DNA of 64,000 nucleotides from Thauera phenylacetica B4P (GCF_000310225.1 NZ_AMXF01000003.1:1-64000); one strand, 5' to 3'. Shown: positions 26,974 to 36,685, counted from the first letter of the stretch. The notes: generated from the letters alone by a model not told the origin. Program-made: numbers and translations.

Positions 26974-28173
26974 ATGCGCATCCTCCACATCCTCGACCAC
27001 TCCATCCCGCTGCACAGCGGCTACACCTTCCGCACCGCGGCAATCCTGCGCGAGCAGCGGGCGCTGGGTTGGGAGACGTTTCACCTGACCTCGCCCAAGC
27101 AGGGCAAGACCGCAGCGGATATTGAAGACGTCGACGGCCTGCGCTTTTACCGCTGCCCGGTGCCCCAGGCCGGCCCGGCCGGGATCAACGAGCTGCGCCT
27201 GATGCGCGCCACCGAAGCCCGCCTCGAACAGCTCGCCCGCGAACTCAAACCCGACGTGCTGCACGCCCACTCGCCCGTGCTCAACGCCATCCCCGCCATC
27301 CGCGTCGGCAAGCGCCTGGGCATCCCGGTCGTCTATGAGATCCGCGCCTTCTGGGAGGATGCCGCAGTCGACCACGGCACCACCGCCGAAGGTAGCATCC
27401 GCTACCGTGCCACGCGCGCCATGGAAACCTGGGCGCTCAAGCGTGTCGATCACGCCTTCACCATCTGCGAAGGCCTGCGCGTCGACATCGTGGCGCGCGG
27501 CATCCCTGCGGCCAAGGTCACCGTCATCCCCAACGCGGTGGATACAGAAGGCTTCCAGCTCTCCGGCGACCCGGACTCCGAACTGCGCCGCCAGCTCGGC
27601 CTGGAGGGCTGCACCACCATCGGCTTCGTCGGCTCGTTCTACGCCTACGAAGGCCTCGACCTGCTGCTCGACGCATTCCCCGCGCTGCTGCAAAAGCGCC
27701 CCGACCTGCGCCTGCTGCTGGTGGGCGGTGGTCCGCAGGAAGCCAACCTCAAGGCCCAGGCCCAGCGCCTGGGGGTGGCCGACAAGGTGGTCTTTACCGG
27801 CCGCGTGCCGCACAGCGAGGTCAGCCGCTACTACGACCAGATCGACTTGCTCGCCTACCCGCGTCACTCGATGCGCCTGACTGAGCTCGTCACCCCGCTC
27901 AAGCCGCTCGAGGCCATGGCGCAGGGGCGGCTGTTCGTTGCCTCGGACGTCGGCGGCCACAAGGAACTGATTCGCGACGGCGAGACCGGCAAGCTGTTCA
28001 AGGCCGGCAGCGCCGAGGCGCTCGCCGCCGCCATCGACGACATGCTCGACCACCGCGAGCGTTGGCCAGCGATGCGCGAGGCGGGGCGGCACTTTGTGGA
28101 AGAGGTGCGCAACTGGAAGAACAGCGTGGCGAATTACATGCATGTGTACGCTGCGCTTGGCTCGAGACCGTGA
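26974..28173 (+). CDS. Exosortase-A-associated glycosyltransferase, Daro_2409 type (TIGR04063-like)
   Basis: A 399-residue GT4 glycosyltransferase. MRILHILDHSIPLHSGYTFR at the start is the family hallmark. The acceptor half holds PDVLHAHSPVLNAIPAIRVG and the donor half TTIGFVGSFYAYEGLDLLLD, LLVGGGPQEANLKAQAQRLG and TPLKPLEAMAQG with the catalytic Glu. It follows the acyltransferase stop by a single base, so the two are likely co-translated, yet it returns to high GC like the core. Sugar donor unknown. Confidence 0.9.
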   Translation: MRILHILDHSIPLHSGYTFRTAAILREQRALGWETFHLTSPKQGKTAADIEDVDGLRFYRCPVPQAGPAGINELRLMRATEARLEQLARELKPDVLHAHSPVLNAIPAIRVGKRLGIPVVYEIRAFWEDAAVDHGTTAEGSIRYRATRAMETWALKRVDHAFTICEGLRVDIVARGIPAAKVTVIPNAVDTEGFQLSGDPDSELRRQLGLEGCTTIGFVGSFYAYEGLDLLLDAFPALLQKRPDLRLLLVGGGPQEANLKAQAQRLGVADKVVFTGRVPHSEVSRYYDQIDLLAYPRHSMRLTELVTPLKPLEAMAQGRLFVASDVGGHKELIRDGETGKLFKAGSAEALAAAIDDMLDHRERWPAMREAGRHFVEEVRNWKNSVANYMHVYAALGSRP

Positions 28174-28303
28174 GTATGACCTAGGGGTGTTCATTGCCAC
28201 CAATTCTGACGTGCCCTTTGCGGCGGAGAGACCGATTTGGACGTGCAGATTGCAGGTGGGTCAAGAGTAATTTGACGGCGGTAAATCTCATGAGGTTTAG
28301 ATT

Positions 28304-29218
28304 ATGTTCGTAGAGCTTGATCCAACCGTTCAAAGCTGCCCGGTATGTCAGTCACCCGAGTTCAAACGTTTCGACGCCGTGGCGAGCGATGTGGAGGGGC
28401 ATTCTTGCGTCCATATTGTCGAGTGCGGGCGCTGTCATTTTGCATGGCAATATCCGCTGGGGCGTACTGAGACGGAAAGCGTCGAGCACTTCGATCGCAA
28501 CTATAGGGCGCAGGGCAAGCGGCTTTCAGAGTATTTCGATCCGGAAAAGAAATGCGATATCGCTCTGCTGGAGGTCGACTTTCTGTCGCAGCTCACTCTT
28601 CCTGGAAAGAAACTGCTCGATATCGGTGCTGGGGCGGGAATTTTTGCCAAAGTGGCGGCAGAGCGCGGCTTCTGCGTCACCGCGCTCGATCCGGCGCTTG
28701 AGCTTGAGCGAATCGCTGAACTGCCTAATCTCCAGGGAGTTCGTGGAACGATGTCTAATCTGCCGCCTGATGAAACTTTTGACGTGATCACGATGTGGGA
28801 TGTGATCGAACATCTGGTGACGCCGCTCGCGATCATCGACGAGGCGAAGAAGCGACTGAGAACAGGCGGTTGGCTGGTGCTAGAAACGGGAAACTACAAA
28901 AGCGCGGATCGTGTTCAGGATGGGGCGCGCCACTGGATGTATCAGCTCGATCACAGGTGGTATTTCTCTCCGGAATCGATGGAAAAGATCCTGCTGGACA
29001 GGGGCTTCAGCGAAGTGGTCCATGCCGACAGGGTGCTGAGACCGGGATGGGGCGGCGAGGCTCACTTCAGGGGGCCGTCGCGCATGCATTTTGTGCGCGA
29101 ACTGTTGGCACATCCCACCCGTGCGTTTACCGCCTTCTCGACCTTTTCGGCAATGAAGCAGGCGTCGGGTTGGCCGCGTGCGGGAGTCGGCATTTTCACT
29201 CTCGCTGCAAGGATATGA
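28304..29218 (+). CDS. SAM-dependent methyltransferase with N-terminal zinc-ribbon
   Basis: A 304-residue class I methyltransferase (Methyltransf_23-like). The first 45 residues carry two CxxC pairs (SCPVCQS and ECGRCHF) that probably bind zinc. The SAM site is KLLDIGAGAGIFAKVAAERG (motif I), with the post-motif acidic residue in VTALDPALE and motif IV ITMWDVIEHLVTPL. Such enzymes methylate sugars or lipid-linked intermediates in surface polysaccharide clusters, but the acceptor cannot be read from sequence. GAGG lies at good spacing before the ATG. A gap of 130 bases before it shows no gene. Moderately lower GC than the core. Confidence 0.82.
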   Translation: MFVELDPTVQSCPVCQSPEFKRFDAVASDVEGHSCVHIVECGRCHFAWQYPLGRTETESVEHFDRNYRAQGKRLSEYFDPEKKCDIALLEVDFLSQLTLPGKKLLDIGAGAGIFAKVAAERGFCVTALDPALELERIAELPNLQGVRGTMSNLPPDETFDVITMWDVIEHLVTPLAIIDEAKKRLRTGGWLVLETGNYKSADRVQDGARHWMYQLDHRWYFSPESMEKILLDRGFSEVVHADRVLRPGWGGEAHFRGPSRMHFVRELLAHPTRAFTAFSTFSAMKQASGWPRAGVGIFTLAARI

Positions 29219-29237
29219 CCTTACACGAGTGCTCGCG

Positions 29238-30368
29238 ATGGACTTGAAGGGGGTTCGCCTCTGCCTGGTCGGTCCGCTGCCGCCTCCAGCGGGCGGCATG
29301 GCGGTGCTGACGCGTCAACTCGGGGATCTGCTTGGTGGGGAGGGGCTGGCGGTTCGCCTCGTCCAGGTCAACGCAGCGTATCGGCCTTCCTGGGTCGGGC
29401 GGGTCAAGGGGCTCCGCGCACTCTTCAGGCTATTGCCCTACCTTGCAAGCCTCTGGCGAGAAGTCGGGCGCGCTCAACTCGTCCATGTGATGGCCAACTC
29501 CGGCTGGTCCTGGCATCTCTATGCGGCGCCGGCGCTCGCGATTGCCGAGTGGCGCGGCGTACCCGTCGTGGTGAATTACCACGGTGGAGAGGCCGAGAAA
29601 TTTCTCGAGGGATCTGCGGTTCGCGTGCGCCGGCGGCTGCGCGGGGCCCGCTCGCTGCTCGTTCCGTCGAACTTCCTCGTCGAAGTTTTCGGCCGCCATG
29701 GCATTGCAGCGCGTGTATTGCCCAATGTCGTAGACTTGTCCCGTTTTAGTGCTTCGGTGTCTTACGACCATAACCCTGAAAGCCCTCACTTGATCGTTGC
29801 GCGCAATCTCGAGTTCGTTTACGGCGTAGACATCGCGATCAAGGCATTTGCGCACATATCGAGTGTTCTTCCACACGCCCGGCTGACGCTCGCCGGGTCC
29901 GGTCCAGCGCGTGCGGAGTTCGAGCGCCTGGCACGAGAGCTCGAGGTGGATGACAGGGTCTCTTTTCCGGGGCGACTCGATCGCGACCAGATGAGCGCGT
30001 TGTTTCAGCGTTCCGATTTGCTTCTGAACCCCAGTCGCGCAGACAACCAGCCGGTTGCCGTTCTCGAGGCAATGGCAAGTGGCGTGCCCATCGTCGCCAC
30101 CGCAGTGGGCGGGGTGCCTTACATGCTGGAGAACGAAAGGACTGCGCTGCTGGTTCCGAGCGAGGATCCTCGAGCATTGGCCGCTGCCGCCTTGTCCCTG
30201 CTGCTCGACACCGAACGCGCAAGGACGATCGCGCACGCTGCGCAGCTAGAGGTCCAAGGTCACGACTGGACTAACGTCCGGCGTGTTCTGTTCAACGAAT
30301 ACCGGCAGGCCTTGGGGCTTAAACTCGAGTCTTCGCAAGACGGCGCTCGAGCAAACGACATCGTATGA
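29238..30368 (+). CDS. Family 4 glycosyltransferase
   Basis: A 376-residue GT-B glycosyltransferase. It starts GVRLCLVGPLPPPAGGMAVL with the Gly-rich acceptor loop. The donor half has HLIVARNLEFVYGVDIAIKA, LTLAGSGPARAEFERLAREL and PSRADNQPVAVLEAMASGVP with the conserved EX7E-type pair. The start is the ATG at 29238, 19 bases after the methyltransferase; an open frame reaching 29178 would overlap that gene. The stop overlaps the ATG of the CapK-like ligase (ATGA). Sugar specificity unknown. Confidence 0.85.
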   Translation: MDLKGVRLCLVGPLPPPAGGMAVLTRQLGDLLGGEGLAVRLVQVNAAYRPSWVGRVKGLRALFRLLPYLASLWREVGRAQLVHVMANSGWSWHLYAAPALAIAEWRGVPVVVNYHGGEAEKFLEGSAVRVRRRLRGARSLLVPSNFLVEVFGRHGIAARVLPNVVDLSRFSASVSYDHNPESPHLIVARNLEFVYGVDIAIKAFAHISSVLPHARLTLAGSGPARAEFERLARELEVDDRVSFPGRLDRDQMSALFQRSDLLLNPSRADNQPVAVLEAMASGVPIVATAVGGVPYMLENERTALLVPSEDPRALAAAALSLLLDTERARTIAHAAQLEVQGHDWTNVRRVLFNEYRQALGLKLESSQDGARANDIV

Positions 30369-31723
30369 GCAGTTATTACACCCGCTTCGTCTCATCCATC
30401 CTTTTCCCGGCCCAGGAGCGGATCAAGAAGCACGACACCGTGCGTGTGCACCGCGACATGGAAGCCTCGCAGTGGTGGCCGCGCGAGCGCATCCTCGACC
30501 TGCAGCTCGAGCGCCTGCAGGCCCTGCTGAAGGACGTAGCCGTGCACGTGCCCTACTACCGCGAGCTCTTCGCCCGTACCGGTTTCGACCCGGCCGCCGC
30601 ACGCAGCGTGGCCGACCTGCAGGCACTGCCCTTCCTCACCAAGGCCGAGATTCGCGCCCACTCCGACACCCTGCGCGCCGAGGACGCCGTGGGCCTGGCC
30701 CGCTTCAACACCGGTGGCAGCAGCGGCGAGCCGCTGATCTTCTTCATCGGCACCGAGCGCGTCACCCACGATGTCGCCGCCAAGTGGCGCGCCACGCGCT
30801 GGTGGGACGTCGACATCGGCGACCGCGAGATCGTCGTCTGGGGCTCGCCGATCGAGCTCGGCACCCAGGACCGCGTGCGCCTGGTGCGCGACGCGCTGAT
30901 GCGCACCGAGCTGCTGCCCGCGTTCGAGATGTCCGACGAAAAGGTCGACGGCTTCATCGCCCGCATTCGTGAGCGCCGGCCGAAGATGCTCTTCGGCTAC
31001 CCCTCGGCCATCAGCCACATCGCCCTGCGCGCCGAACAGCGCGGCGTGCGGCTCGACGACCTGGGCATCAAGGTGGTGTTCTGCACCTCCGAGCGGCTCT
31101 ACGACCACCAGCGCGAAACCATCAGCCGGCTCTTCGGCTGCCCGGTGGCCAATGGCTACGGCGGGCGCGACGCCGGCTTCATCGCCCACGAATGTCCCAG
31201 CGGCAACATGCACGTCACCGCCGAGGACATCGTCGTCGAGATCATCGACGAGGCGGGCAGGGTGCTGCCGCCGGGCCAGTCGGGCGAGATCGTCGTCACC
31301 CACCTCGCCACGCGCGACTATCCCTTCATCCGCTACCGCACCGGCGACATCGGCACGCTGGGCGAGGATGCCTGCCCCTGCGGGCGCGGGCTGCCGATCC
31401 TCAAGGACATCCAGGGGCGCAGCACCGATTTCGTGGTGGCGGAAGATGGCACCGTTCTGCACGGGCTGTCGCTTATCTACATCCTGCGTGACATCCCCGC
31501 GGTGCGTGCCTTCAAGATCGTGCAGGAGACGCGCAGCCACACCCGGGCGCTGATCGTGCCGGAAGCTGGGGCGAGCACCGAGGGATTGGACACGACCGTG
31601 ATCGAAGGCTTTCGGCGCCGCCTGGGACAGGGGGTGGAGGTGTCCGTCGAGTTCGTCGAGACCATTGCGGCCGAGAAATCCGGGAAGTTTCGCTATGTGG
31701 TCAGTCATGTGGCCGTACGTTGA
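30365..31723 (+). CDS. CapK / phenylacetate-CoA-ligase-like AMP-binding protein
   Basis: A 452-residue adenylate-forming enzyme of the PaaK/CapK group. The P-loop-like motif is RFNTGGSSGEPLIFF, the second core motif NGYGGRDAGFIAHECP, and RYRTGDIGTL contains the Asp that binds ribose. CPCGRGLPILKDIQGRS is typical of the PaaK family, and its two Cys may bind metal. CapK homologues are common in capsule and EPS clusters, where they may activate a carboxylate for transfer to the polymer, but the substrate is not known. It starts with ATGA overlap to the preceding glycosyltransferase. It is distinct from the second AMP-forming ligase at 53941. Confidence 0.85.
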   Translation: MSSYYTRFVSSILFPAQERIKKHDTVRVHRDMEASQWWPRERILDLQLERLQALLKDVAVHVPYYRELFARTGFDPAAARSVADLQALPFLTKAEIRAHSDTLRAEDAVGLARFNTGGSSGEPLIFFIGTERVTHDVAAKWRATRWWDVDIGDREIVVWGSPIELGTQDRVRLVRDALMRTELLPAFEMSDEKVDGFIARIRERRPKMLFGYPSAISHIALRAEQRGVRLDDLGIKVVFCTSERLYDHQRETISRLFGCPVANGYGGRDAGFIAHECPSGNMHVTAEDIVVEIIDEAGRVLPPGQSGEIVVTHLATRDYPFIRYRTGDIGTLGEDACPCGRGLPILKDIQGRSTDFVVAEDGTVLHGLSLIYILRDIPAVRAFKIVQETRSHTRALIVPEAGASTEGLDTTVIEGFRRRLGQGVEVSVEFVETIAAEKSGKFRYVVSHVAVR

Positions 31724-31735
31724 AAGGGCTTCGCC

Positions 31736-33076
31736 ATGCGTGACTTGATCATTTTGTCGATTGTTGCAGTTGCAGCGGTGCTGGCCTTAAAGCGGCCATG
31801 GGTTGGCGTGATGCTGTGGACCTGGCTCAGCATCATGAACCCCCACCGATTCGCCTGGGGGTTCGCCTACTCTGCGCCGCTGGCCGCCATCGCAGCGGGG
31901 GCGACCGTACTCGGGCTGCTCATGACGCGCGATCGGCAGAGTCCGTTCCAGGGCGCGCCGATGGCGTGGTTTGCGCTGTTCGCCTGCTGGATGACCGTTT
32001 CGTGGCTATTCGGGATGGATCCGGTCGGCGACTATGCTCAGTGGAACAAGGTCATCAAGATCTACTTCATGACTTTCGTTGCCGCGATGCTGGTCATCAA
32101 TCGGATGCAGATCCTTGCGTTTGCCTGGGTGACAGTCGGATCGATGGCACTGCTCGGGGCAAAGGGTGGGCTATTCACGGTGCTCTCCGGTGGTAACTCC
32201 AGGGTCTGGGGGCCACCCGGATCGTTCATCGAAGACAACAACGAGTTTGCGCTGTCGCTGATCATGACTATTCCGCTGCTGCATTTCCTGCAGTTGCAGG
32301 TCAAGGCGCTCTGGCTCAAATACGGCTTCACCATGCTCATGATGCTCTGTGCAGCCGCGGCGATCGGTACGCATTCGCGCGGCGGCTTTCTTGCCATCGG
32401 AGCGATGTCTGCGATGTTCTGGCTGCGCAGTCGCAAGAAGGCGCTGATCGGGGGCTTCCTGCTTTTTGGTGTCCTGGTCGCGCTACCGATGATGCCCGAG
32501 CATTGGTGGACCCGGATGGAGACCATCTCGACCTATCAGGAAGATGCGTCGGCCATGGGGCGCATCAACGCCTGGGGGGTCGCCTGGAATGTCGCCGTAC
32601 ATAATGTCTTCGGTGGCGGCATGAGCTACCAACATCCGATCTTCTTTTTCCTCTATGGCACGTACGAAACTTCCGTGCGGGCCGCACACAGCATCTATTT
32701 CCAGGTTCTTGGCAATCACGGATTCGTCGGCCTTTTCCTTTTCCTGGGGATCTGGTTCTCCACTTACCGTACCGCCGGATGGCTGCGCAAGAATGGTCGC
32801 GCGCAGGAGCAGAGCGCGTGGACCGCCGACCTTGGCTCGATGATCCAGGTCAGTCTCGTCGGCTATGCGACCGGGGGAGCGTTCCTGAGCCTCTCCTATT
32901 TCGATTTGCCATACAACATGATGGTGCTCGCGGTCATGACGCGTGCGTGGGTGGAGCGCCGCGGATGGGAGCGCGATGTCGAGATGCCTTGGCTTCAGTA
33001 CATCGGTTTGCGGCGTGCGCCCAAACCCGATCCGCAATTCGGCCGGCGTGCCGCACCCGGCCACTCTTCGCCGTGA
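31736..33076 (+). CDS. Putative O-glycosylation ligase, exosortase-A-associated (Wzy/WaaL-like)
   Basis: A 446-residue membrane protein with about 11-12 hydrophobic segments. RPWVGVMLWTWLSIMNPHRF near the N-terminus is the hallmark of the exosortase-A-associated O-antigen-ligase family (TIGR03097). The Wzy_C-type periplasmic loop region includes THSRGGFLAIGAMSAMFWL and AAHSIYFQVLGNHGFVG, whose His and Arg are typical of O-antigen polymerases and ligases. It may polymerise the repeat unit or attach glycan to PEP-CTERM proteins. AAAGGG precedes the ATG. The family is usual in XrtA loci, which ties this end of the variable cassette to the exosortase. Confidence 0.9.
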   Translation: MRDLIILSIVAVAAVLALKRPWVGVMLWTWLSIMNPHRFAWGFAYSAPLAAIAAGATVLGLLMTRDRQSPFQGAPMAWFALFACWMTVSWLFGMDPVGDYAQWNKVIKIYFMTFVAAMLVINRMQILAFAWVTVGSMALLGAKGGLFTVLSGGNSRVWGPPGSFIEDNNEFALSLIMTIPLLHFLQLQVKALWLKYGFTMLMMLCAAAAIGTHSRGGFLAIGAMSAMFWLRSRKKALIGGFLLFGVLVALPMMPEHWWTRMETISTYQEDASAMGRINAWGVAWNVAVHNVFGGGMSYQHPIFFFLYGTYETSVRAAHSIYFQVLGNHGFVGLFLFLGIWFSTYRTAGWLRKNGRAQEQSAWTADLGSMIQVSLVGYATGGAFLSLSYFDLPYNMMVLAVMTRAWVERRGWERDVEMPWLQYIGLRRAPKPDPQFGRRAAPGHSSP

Positions 33077-33083
33077 GCCGTAA

Positions 33084-34049
33084 ATGATTCTCCGCGCCGC
33101 CTGCTCCATCCTCTCGCCTGCGGGGCCGAAGGCTCGGCTCAGCATCTTCATCTATCACCGCGTGCTCGAGAACGCCGATCCGCTCTTTCCCGATGAGGTC
33201 GACCGCGTGCGGTTCGATCAGTCCATGCGCTGGATCTCGGAGTGGTTCACCGTCCTGCCCCTTGGCGAAGCCGTCACCAGGCTCTCGCAGGGCAATCTGC
33301 CCGCGCGTGCGGCCTCGATCACCTTCGATGACGGCTATGCCGACAACTATCTGCACGCCCTCCCCATCCTCCAGCGCCATGGACTGAAGGCGACGTTCTT
33401 CATCAGCACCGGATTTCTAGATGGTGGAAGGATGTGGAACGACTCCGTCATCGAATCCGTGCGCAATGCGACGGTGGATCGGATCGATTGCGCGGTGCTC
33501 GGGCTGGGCGAGTTGGCCGTCGAGACCGTGGCTGAAAAGCGCGCGGCCCTCGAGCGGATCATCCCCGCGGTCAAGCACCTGCAGCAGGCGGCGCGCGAGG
33601 ACGCGGTGCAGCACATCATGGGTCGGTGCAGGGCGCGATTGCCCTCGGATCTCATGCTGACCACGGCACAGCTGCGTGCATTGCATGCTGCGGATATGGA
33701 AATCGGTGCGCATACGGTTTCGCATCCCATCCTGGCGAATTGCAGCGACGCCGATGCCCTGCGCGAGATGGGCGACAGCCGTGATCAGCTCCAGTCGATT
33801 CTGGGGACGCGGGTCGGGCTCTTCGCCTATCCGAACGGAAAGTTTGGTCGCGATTACCGACTCGAACACCGGGAAATGGCCAGGCGACTCGGCTTCGATG
33901 CCGCGGTCAGTACCAATTGGGGTGCGAACGCACAGGCTACAGACCCCTTCCAGTTGAATCGCTTCACGCCCTGGGATCGGACGCGCCTTCGCTTCGGCTT
34001 GCGCACCCTGAACAATCTTCGTAGTACGCAGACAGGCTCGGCTGGCTAG
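33084..34049 (+). CDS. Polysaccharide deacetylase family protein (NodB domain)
   Basis: A 321-residue NodB-domain protein. Motif 1 is SITFDDGYADNY (Asp-Asp), motif 2 IGAHTVSHPIL (metal His residues), and motif 3 in the region VGLFAYPNGKFGRD, resembling the XrtA-linked and PgaB-like deacetylases. It begins close to the membrane-protein stop (7 bases), so co-expression with the ligase is likely. It probably removes acetyl groups from an N-acetylhexosamine of the polymer, as a second deacetylase besides the DUF3473 enzyme. Its stop codon shares the palindrome CTAG with the stop of the convergent gene. Confidence 0.85.
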   Translation: MILRAACSILSPAGPKARLSIFIYHRVLENADPLFPDEVDRVRFDQSMRWISEWFTVLPLGEAVTRLSQGNLPARAASITFDDGYADNYLHALPILQRHGLKATFFISTGFLDGGRMWNDSVIESVRNATVDRIDCAVLGLGELAVETVAEKRAALERIIPAVKHLQQAAREDAVQHIMGRCRARLPSDLMLTTAQLRALHAADMEIGAHTVSHPILANCSDADALREMGDSRDQLQSILGTRVGLFAYPNGKFGRDYRLEHREMARRLGFDAAVSTNWGANAQATDPFQLNRFTPWDRTRLRFGLRTLNNLRSTQTGSAG

Positions 34050-35458
34050 GCAGGCGTCGAACGGCTGCCTTGCGCCGCGAGTCGATCCAGGACTGCTGCG
34101 AGCCGTCTGGTCAGCGCGCCGCGCTCGTACTCACGAATCACCTGCCAGTTGGGCGTGAGGTCCGCATTGTCGGTGGCAAGCAAGTGCCGGATCGCGGACT
34201 CGGTCGCCTGGACGTCCCCGAAATCCACCCGCCGCATCGTGCCGGCTTCGCCCAGCAGCCTGGCCTGGATGCTGTCTTCCGCCAGGCAGGCCAGCACCGG
34301 CTTGCCGGTGGCCATGTACTCGAAGCTCTTGCCGCTGATCGTATCGCGGTGTTCCGGGGCAAGCGCCATGAACAGGAAGTCCGCCTCGAACTGCGCGCGG
34401 ACGCAAGCGACATGCGACCGCGGCCCGTGTAACTGGATCAGGTCGGACACCCCCTCGTCGCGGCTTGCCGCGTTCAGCAGTGCCGTGTTTTCCCCGCCAT
34501 TGCCGATGAAGTCGGCACGCACCTGCGCGGCCAGATCGGGCGAATGTCGGCGCAAGGCGCCGAGTGCGTGGATGAACTGGAGAGGCGATTCGGCCGCATG
34601 CATCGAACCCGTCAGCACGAAGCGGCGGATCGAGTGGTCTGTTTCGCCGAGCGAGGCGCGTACCGCGTCCGTTTCTTCTGCGTCGTAGCCATTGGTCAGC
34701 ACGACAATCTTGGACTCGATCTCCGCGCCGTATCGTTGGACGAAGGTTGCTACCCACGCGGGTGATGCGAGCAGCAACACGTCACATTCGCGCACGACGG
34801 CAGCCTCGAGCCGTTTGTCCATCCATGCGTGTAGCTGGCTGACAGGTTCCCGGAACGGCCGCCCCACCCACAGGTCACGGAAGTCGGCCACCCAGGGCAA
34901 GCCCGTACCGCGTTTGATCGTCAAGCCCGAGACGTGCCCGGAGTAGCTTGGTGCGCTTGTCAGCAGTACATCGTGGGGCCGGGGGATGTCGAGGTCGATG
35001 ACCGCGCGGGCCGCCGCATCTGCCCAAGGTCGCAGAGTGTCCGGGTGGTATGAACGGTATCGAAGCCAGGTCTTTACCGCCCGGGACGCAACTTCACGCG
35101 GTAGGCGTTGCAGTGCGGTGGTGCTCCATTGGAGCTGGACCTCGGCGATCGGGTTACCCGATGACTCCGGAGACTGGGGAAGGCGCTCCTGCCCCATGTC
35201 CGACGGCCCCACTCCGGTATTCCGCCGGCGTTTGGCGAACAGGTCGGGGTCTTCGATCCGGACGATGTCTGCCGTTGCGGGAATGGTCGAATAATCCCTG
35301 CTATCGATTGTTTCGAGATCGGCGAGTGCACGCGTGACGACAGTCGTCTTCCAGCCGCAATGTGCCAGGTGACGCACGAAGCTGATGATTCGTTGGGTGT
35401 TGGTGCCCACCAGCGGAGGGAAATCCGATGCGATGACAAGGAGCTTATTTTTCGTCAT
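34046..35458 (-). CDS. Family 4 glycosyltransferase (long form)
   Basis: A 470-residue GT4-like protein. LLVIASDFPPLVGTNTQRII is the acceptor-side N-terminus. A segment typical of long GT4 proteins, GLPWVADFRDLWVGRPF, lies in the middle. The donor side contains RRFVLTGSMHAAESPLQFIH, LIQLHGPRSHVACVRAQFEA and SGKSFEYMATGKPVLAC with the conserved Glu. It is the last gene of the inverted minus-strand block 39008-34046. No GC anomaly as strong as in the acyltransferases. Donor and linkage unknown. Confidence 0.82.
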   Translation of the reverse strand: MTKNKLLVIASDFPPLVGTNTQRIISFVRHLAHCGWKTTVVTRALADLETIDSRDYSTIPATADIVRIEDPDLFAKRRRNTGVGPSDMGQERLPQSPESSGNPIAEVQLQWSTTALQRLPREVASRAVKTWLRYRSYHPDTLRPWADAAARAVIDLDIPRPHDVLLTSAPSYSGHVSGLTIKRGTGLPWVADFRDLWVGRPFREPVSQLHAWMDKRLEAAVVRECDVLLLASPAWVATFVQRYGAEIESKIVVLTNGYDAEETDAVRASLGETDHSIRRFVLTGSMHAAESPLQFIHALGALRRHSPDLAAQVRADFIGNGGENTALLNAASRDEGVSDLIQLHGPRSHVACVRAQFEADFLFMALAPEHRDTISGKSFEYMATGKPVLACLAEDSIQARLLGEAGTMRRVDFGDVQATESAIRHLLATDNADLTPNWQVIREYERGALTRRLAAVLDRLAAQGSRSTPA

Positions 35459-35494
35459 GGGTCTTCAGACGAGGCCTGTCCGGGGGCGCAAAAA

Positions 35495-36685
35495 TCATGG
35501 AGTGGGCGAGCCGGTCCATGCTCGCATCAGACCGTCGACCTGACGCGCCAAACTGAGGTGTTCGACCACATGAACCCGACCTTTTCGCCCCATCGACCGC
35601 GCGAGGTCCGAGTTCTTCAGCAGCAGGGCGACGCGGTCGGCCAGCGCGGCAGGATCTTCGGCGTCCACTAGAAACCCGGTTTCTCCTTCGAGCACGAACT
35701 CGGGCACTCCACGGACTCGCGTTCCAACCACCGGGGTTTCGGTCGCCATGGCTTCGAAATAGCTGACTGGAGCAGCCTCGGAGGTGCTGCCCAATGCGAA
35801 GACGCAGGACTGACGCAACTCGGTGAGCACGGAACGTGCATCCTGCATGCCGAGAAAGTGCACTTGACCGCTCAGTCCGCGTTTCTGAACCATGGACTCG
35901 AGTTGTGCTCTGAGAGGTCCGTCGCCGATCATCCTCCATTCGAATTGAACCCCTGCGTTCCTCAGCCGTTCGGCAGCCTCCACAAGGTAAATGTGTCCCT
36001 TCTCTGGCGAGAGACGAGCGACAGTGACGATCCTTCCCGGTATGCGGCGCAGGGTTTCGGGTCCAGTGCTGAAGAACTCGGTATCGATACCGCAGGTCAC
36101 GACATCCACCTTGCCAACCGGTATACCGAACTCGTCTTGCAAGTAGTTGCGATTGAAGCTCGATACGGTGATCACGCGTTGCGCAAGTGTGCAAAGCTTC
36201 CGAAGTGCCTGCAAGGGGCGAAGAAAGATGTCCGAACCATGTAGCGTGACCGTGAAAGGCTTTCGGACGACGTTGCAGGCCAGAGCGGCATACTCCAAGG
36301 CGGGGCCGCCAAAGTGGACGTGTACACGCTGGCATGGACTACGTCGGAGCGCCGCGATCAGCGGAAACGCATGGCGCAGAATCCAAGTGTAGTGCCCACC
36401 GAGCTGGAGGGCGGTTCTCCATGCATGCAGAAGTCCGACCGGGTTGTGCAGCACGGTTGCGCCGAGAGCCCGGAGTTGTCTTTGGCGGCTCGTGTCGTCG
36501 AGATAGGTGACGCGCGGTAACAAGGATGCGACGCCAGGATGAAGAACGGTGGTGATGTCGGGGCGGGCCATGGAAACGATGTGCACTTCCACGCCGCGTC
36601 TGACGAGTTCGAGGAGCTCGTTCGTAATGAAGGTTTCGGAGGCGGCGGGGAATGCGTCCAGTACGTAGCAGACGGTTTCCTTCAT
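35495..36685 (-). CDS. Family 4 glycosyltransferase
   Basis: A 396-residue GT4 protein. VCYVLDAFPAASETFITNEL is the typical start of the WcaL/AmsK-like colanic-acid group. Other motifs are TVTLHGSDIFLRPLQALRKL, GRIVTVARLSPEKGHIYLVE, and GSTSEAAPVSYFEAMATETP with the catalytic Glu residues of the EX7E motif. AGGAC precedes the ATG. Only 36 bases separate it from the next minus-strand glycosyltransferase, so they are probably in one transcript with the flippase. Donor unknown. Confidence 0.87.
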   Translation of the reverse strand: MKETVCYVLDAFPAASETFITNELLELVRRGVEVHIVSMARPDITTVLHPGVASLLPRVTYLDDTSRQRQLRALGATVLHNPVGLLHAWRTALQLGGHYTWILRHAFPLIAALRRSPCQRVHVHFGGPALEYAALACNVVRKPFTVTLHGSDIFLRPLQALRKLCTLAQRVITVSSFNRNYLQDEFGIPVGKVDVVTCGIDTEFFSTGPETLRRIPGRIVTVARLSPEKGHIYLVEAAERLRNAGVQFEWRMIGDGPLRAQLESMVQKRGLSGQVHFLGMQDARSVLTELRQSCVFALGSTSEAAPVSYFEAMATETPVVGTRVRGVPEFVLEGETGFLVDAEDPAALADRVALLLKNSDLARSMGRKGRVHVVEHLSLARQVDGLMRAWTGSPTP

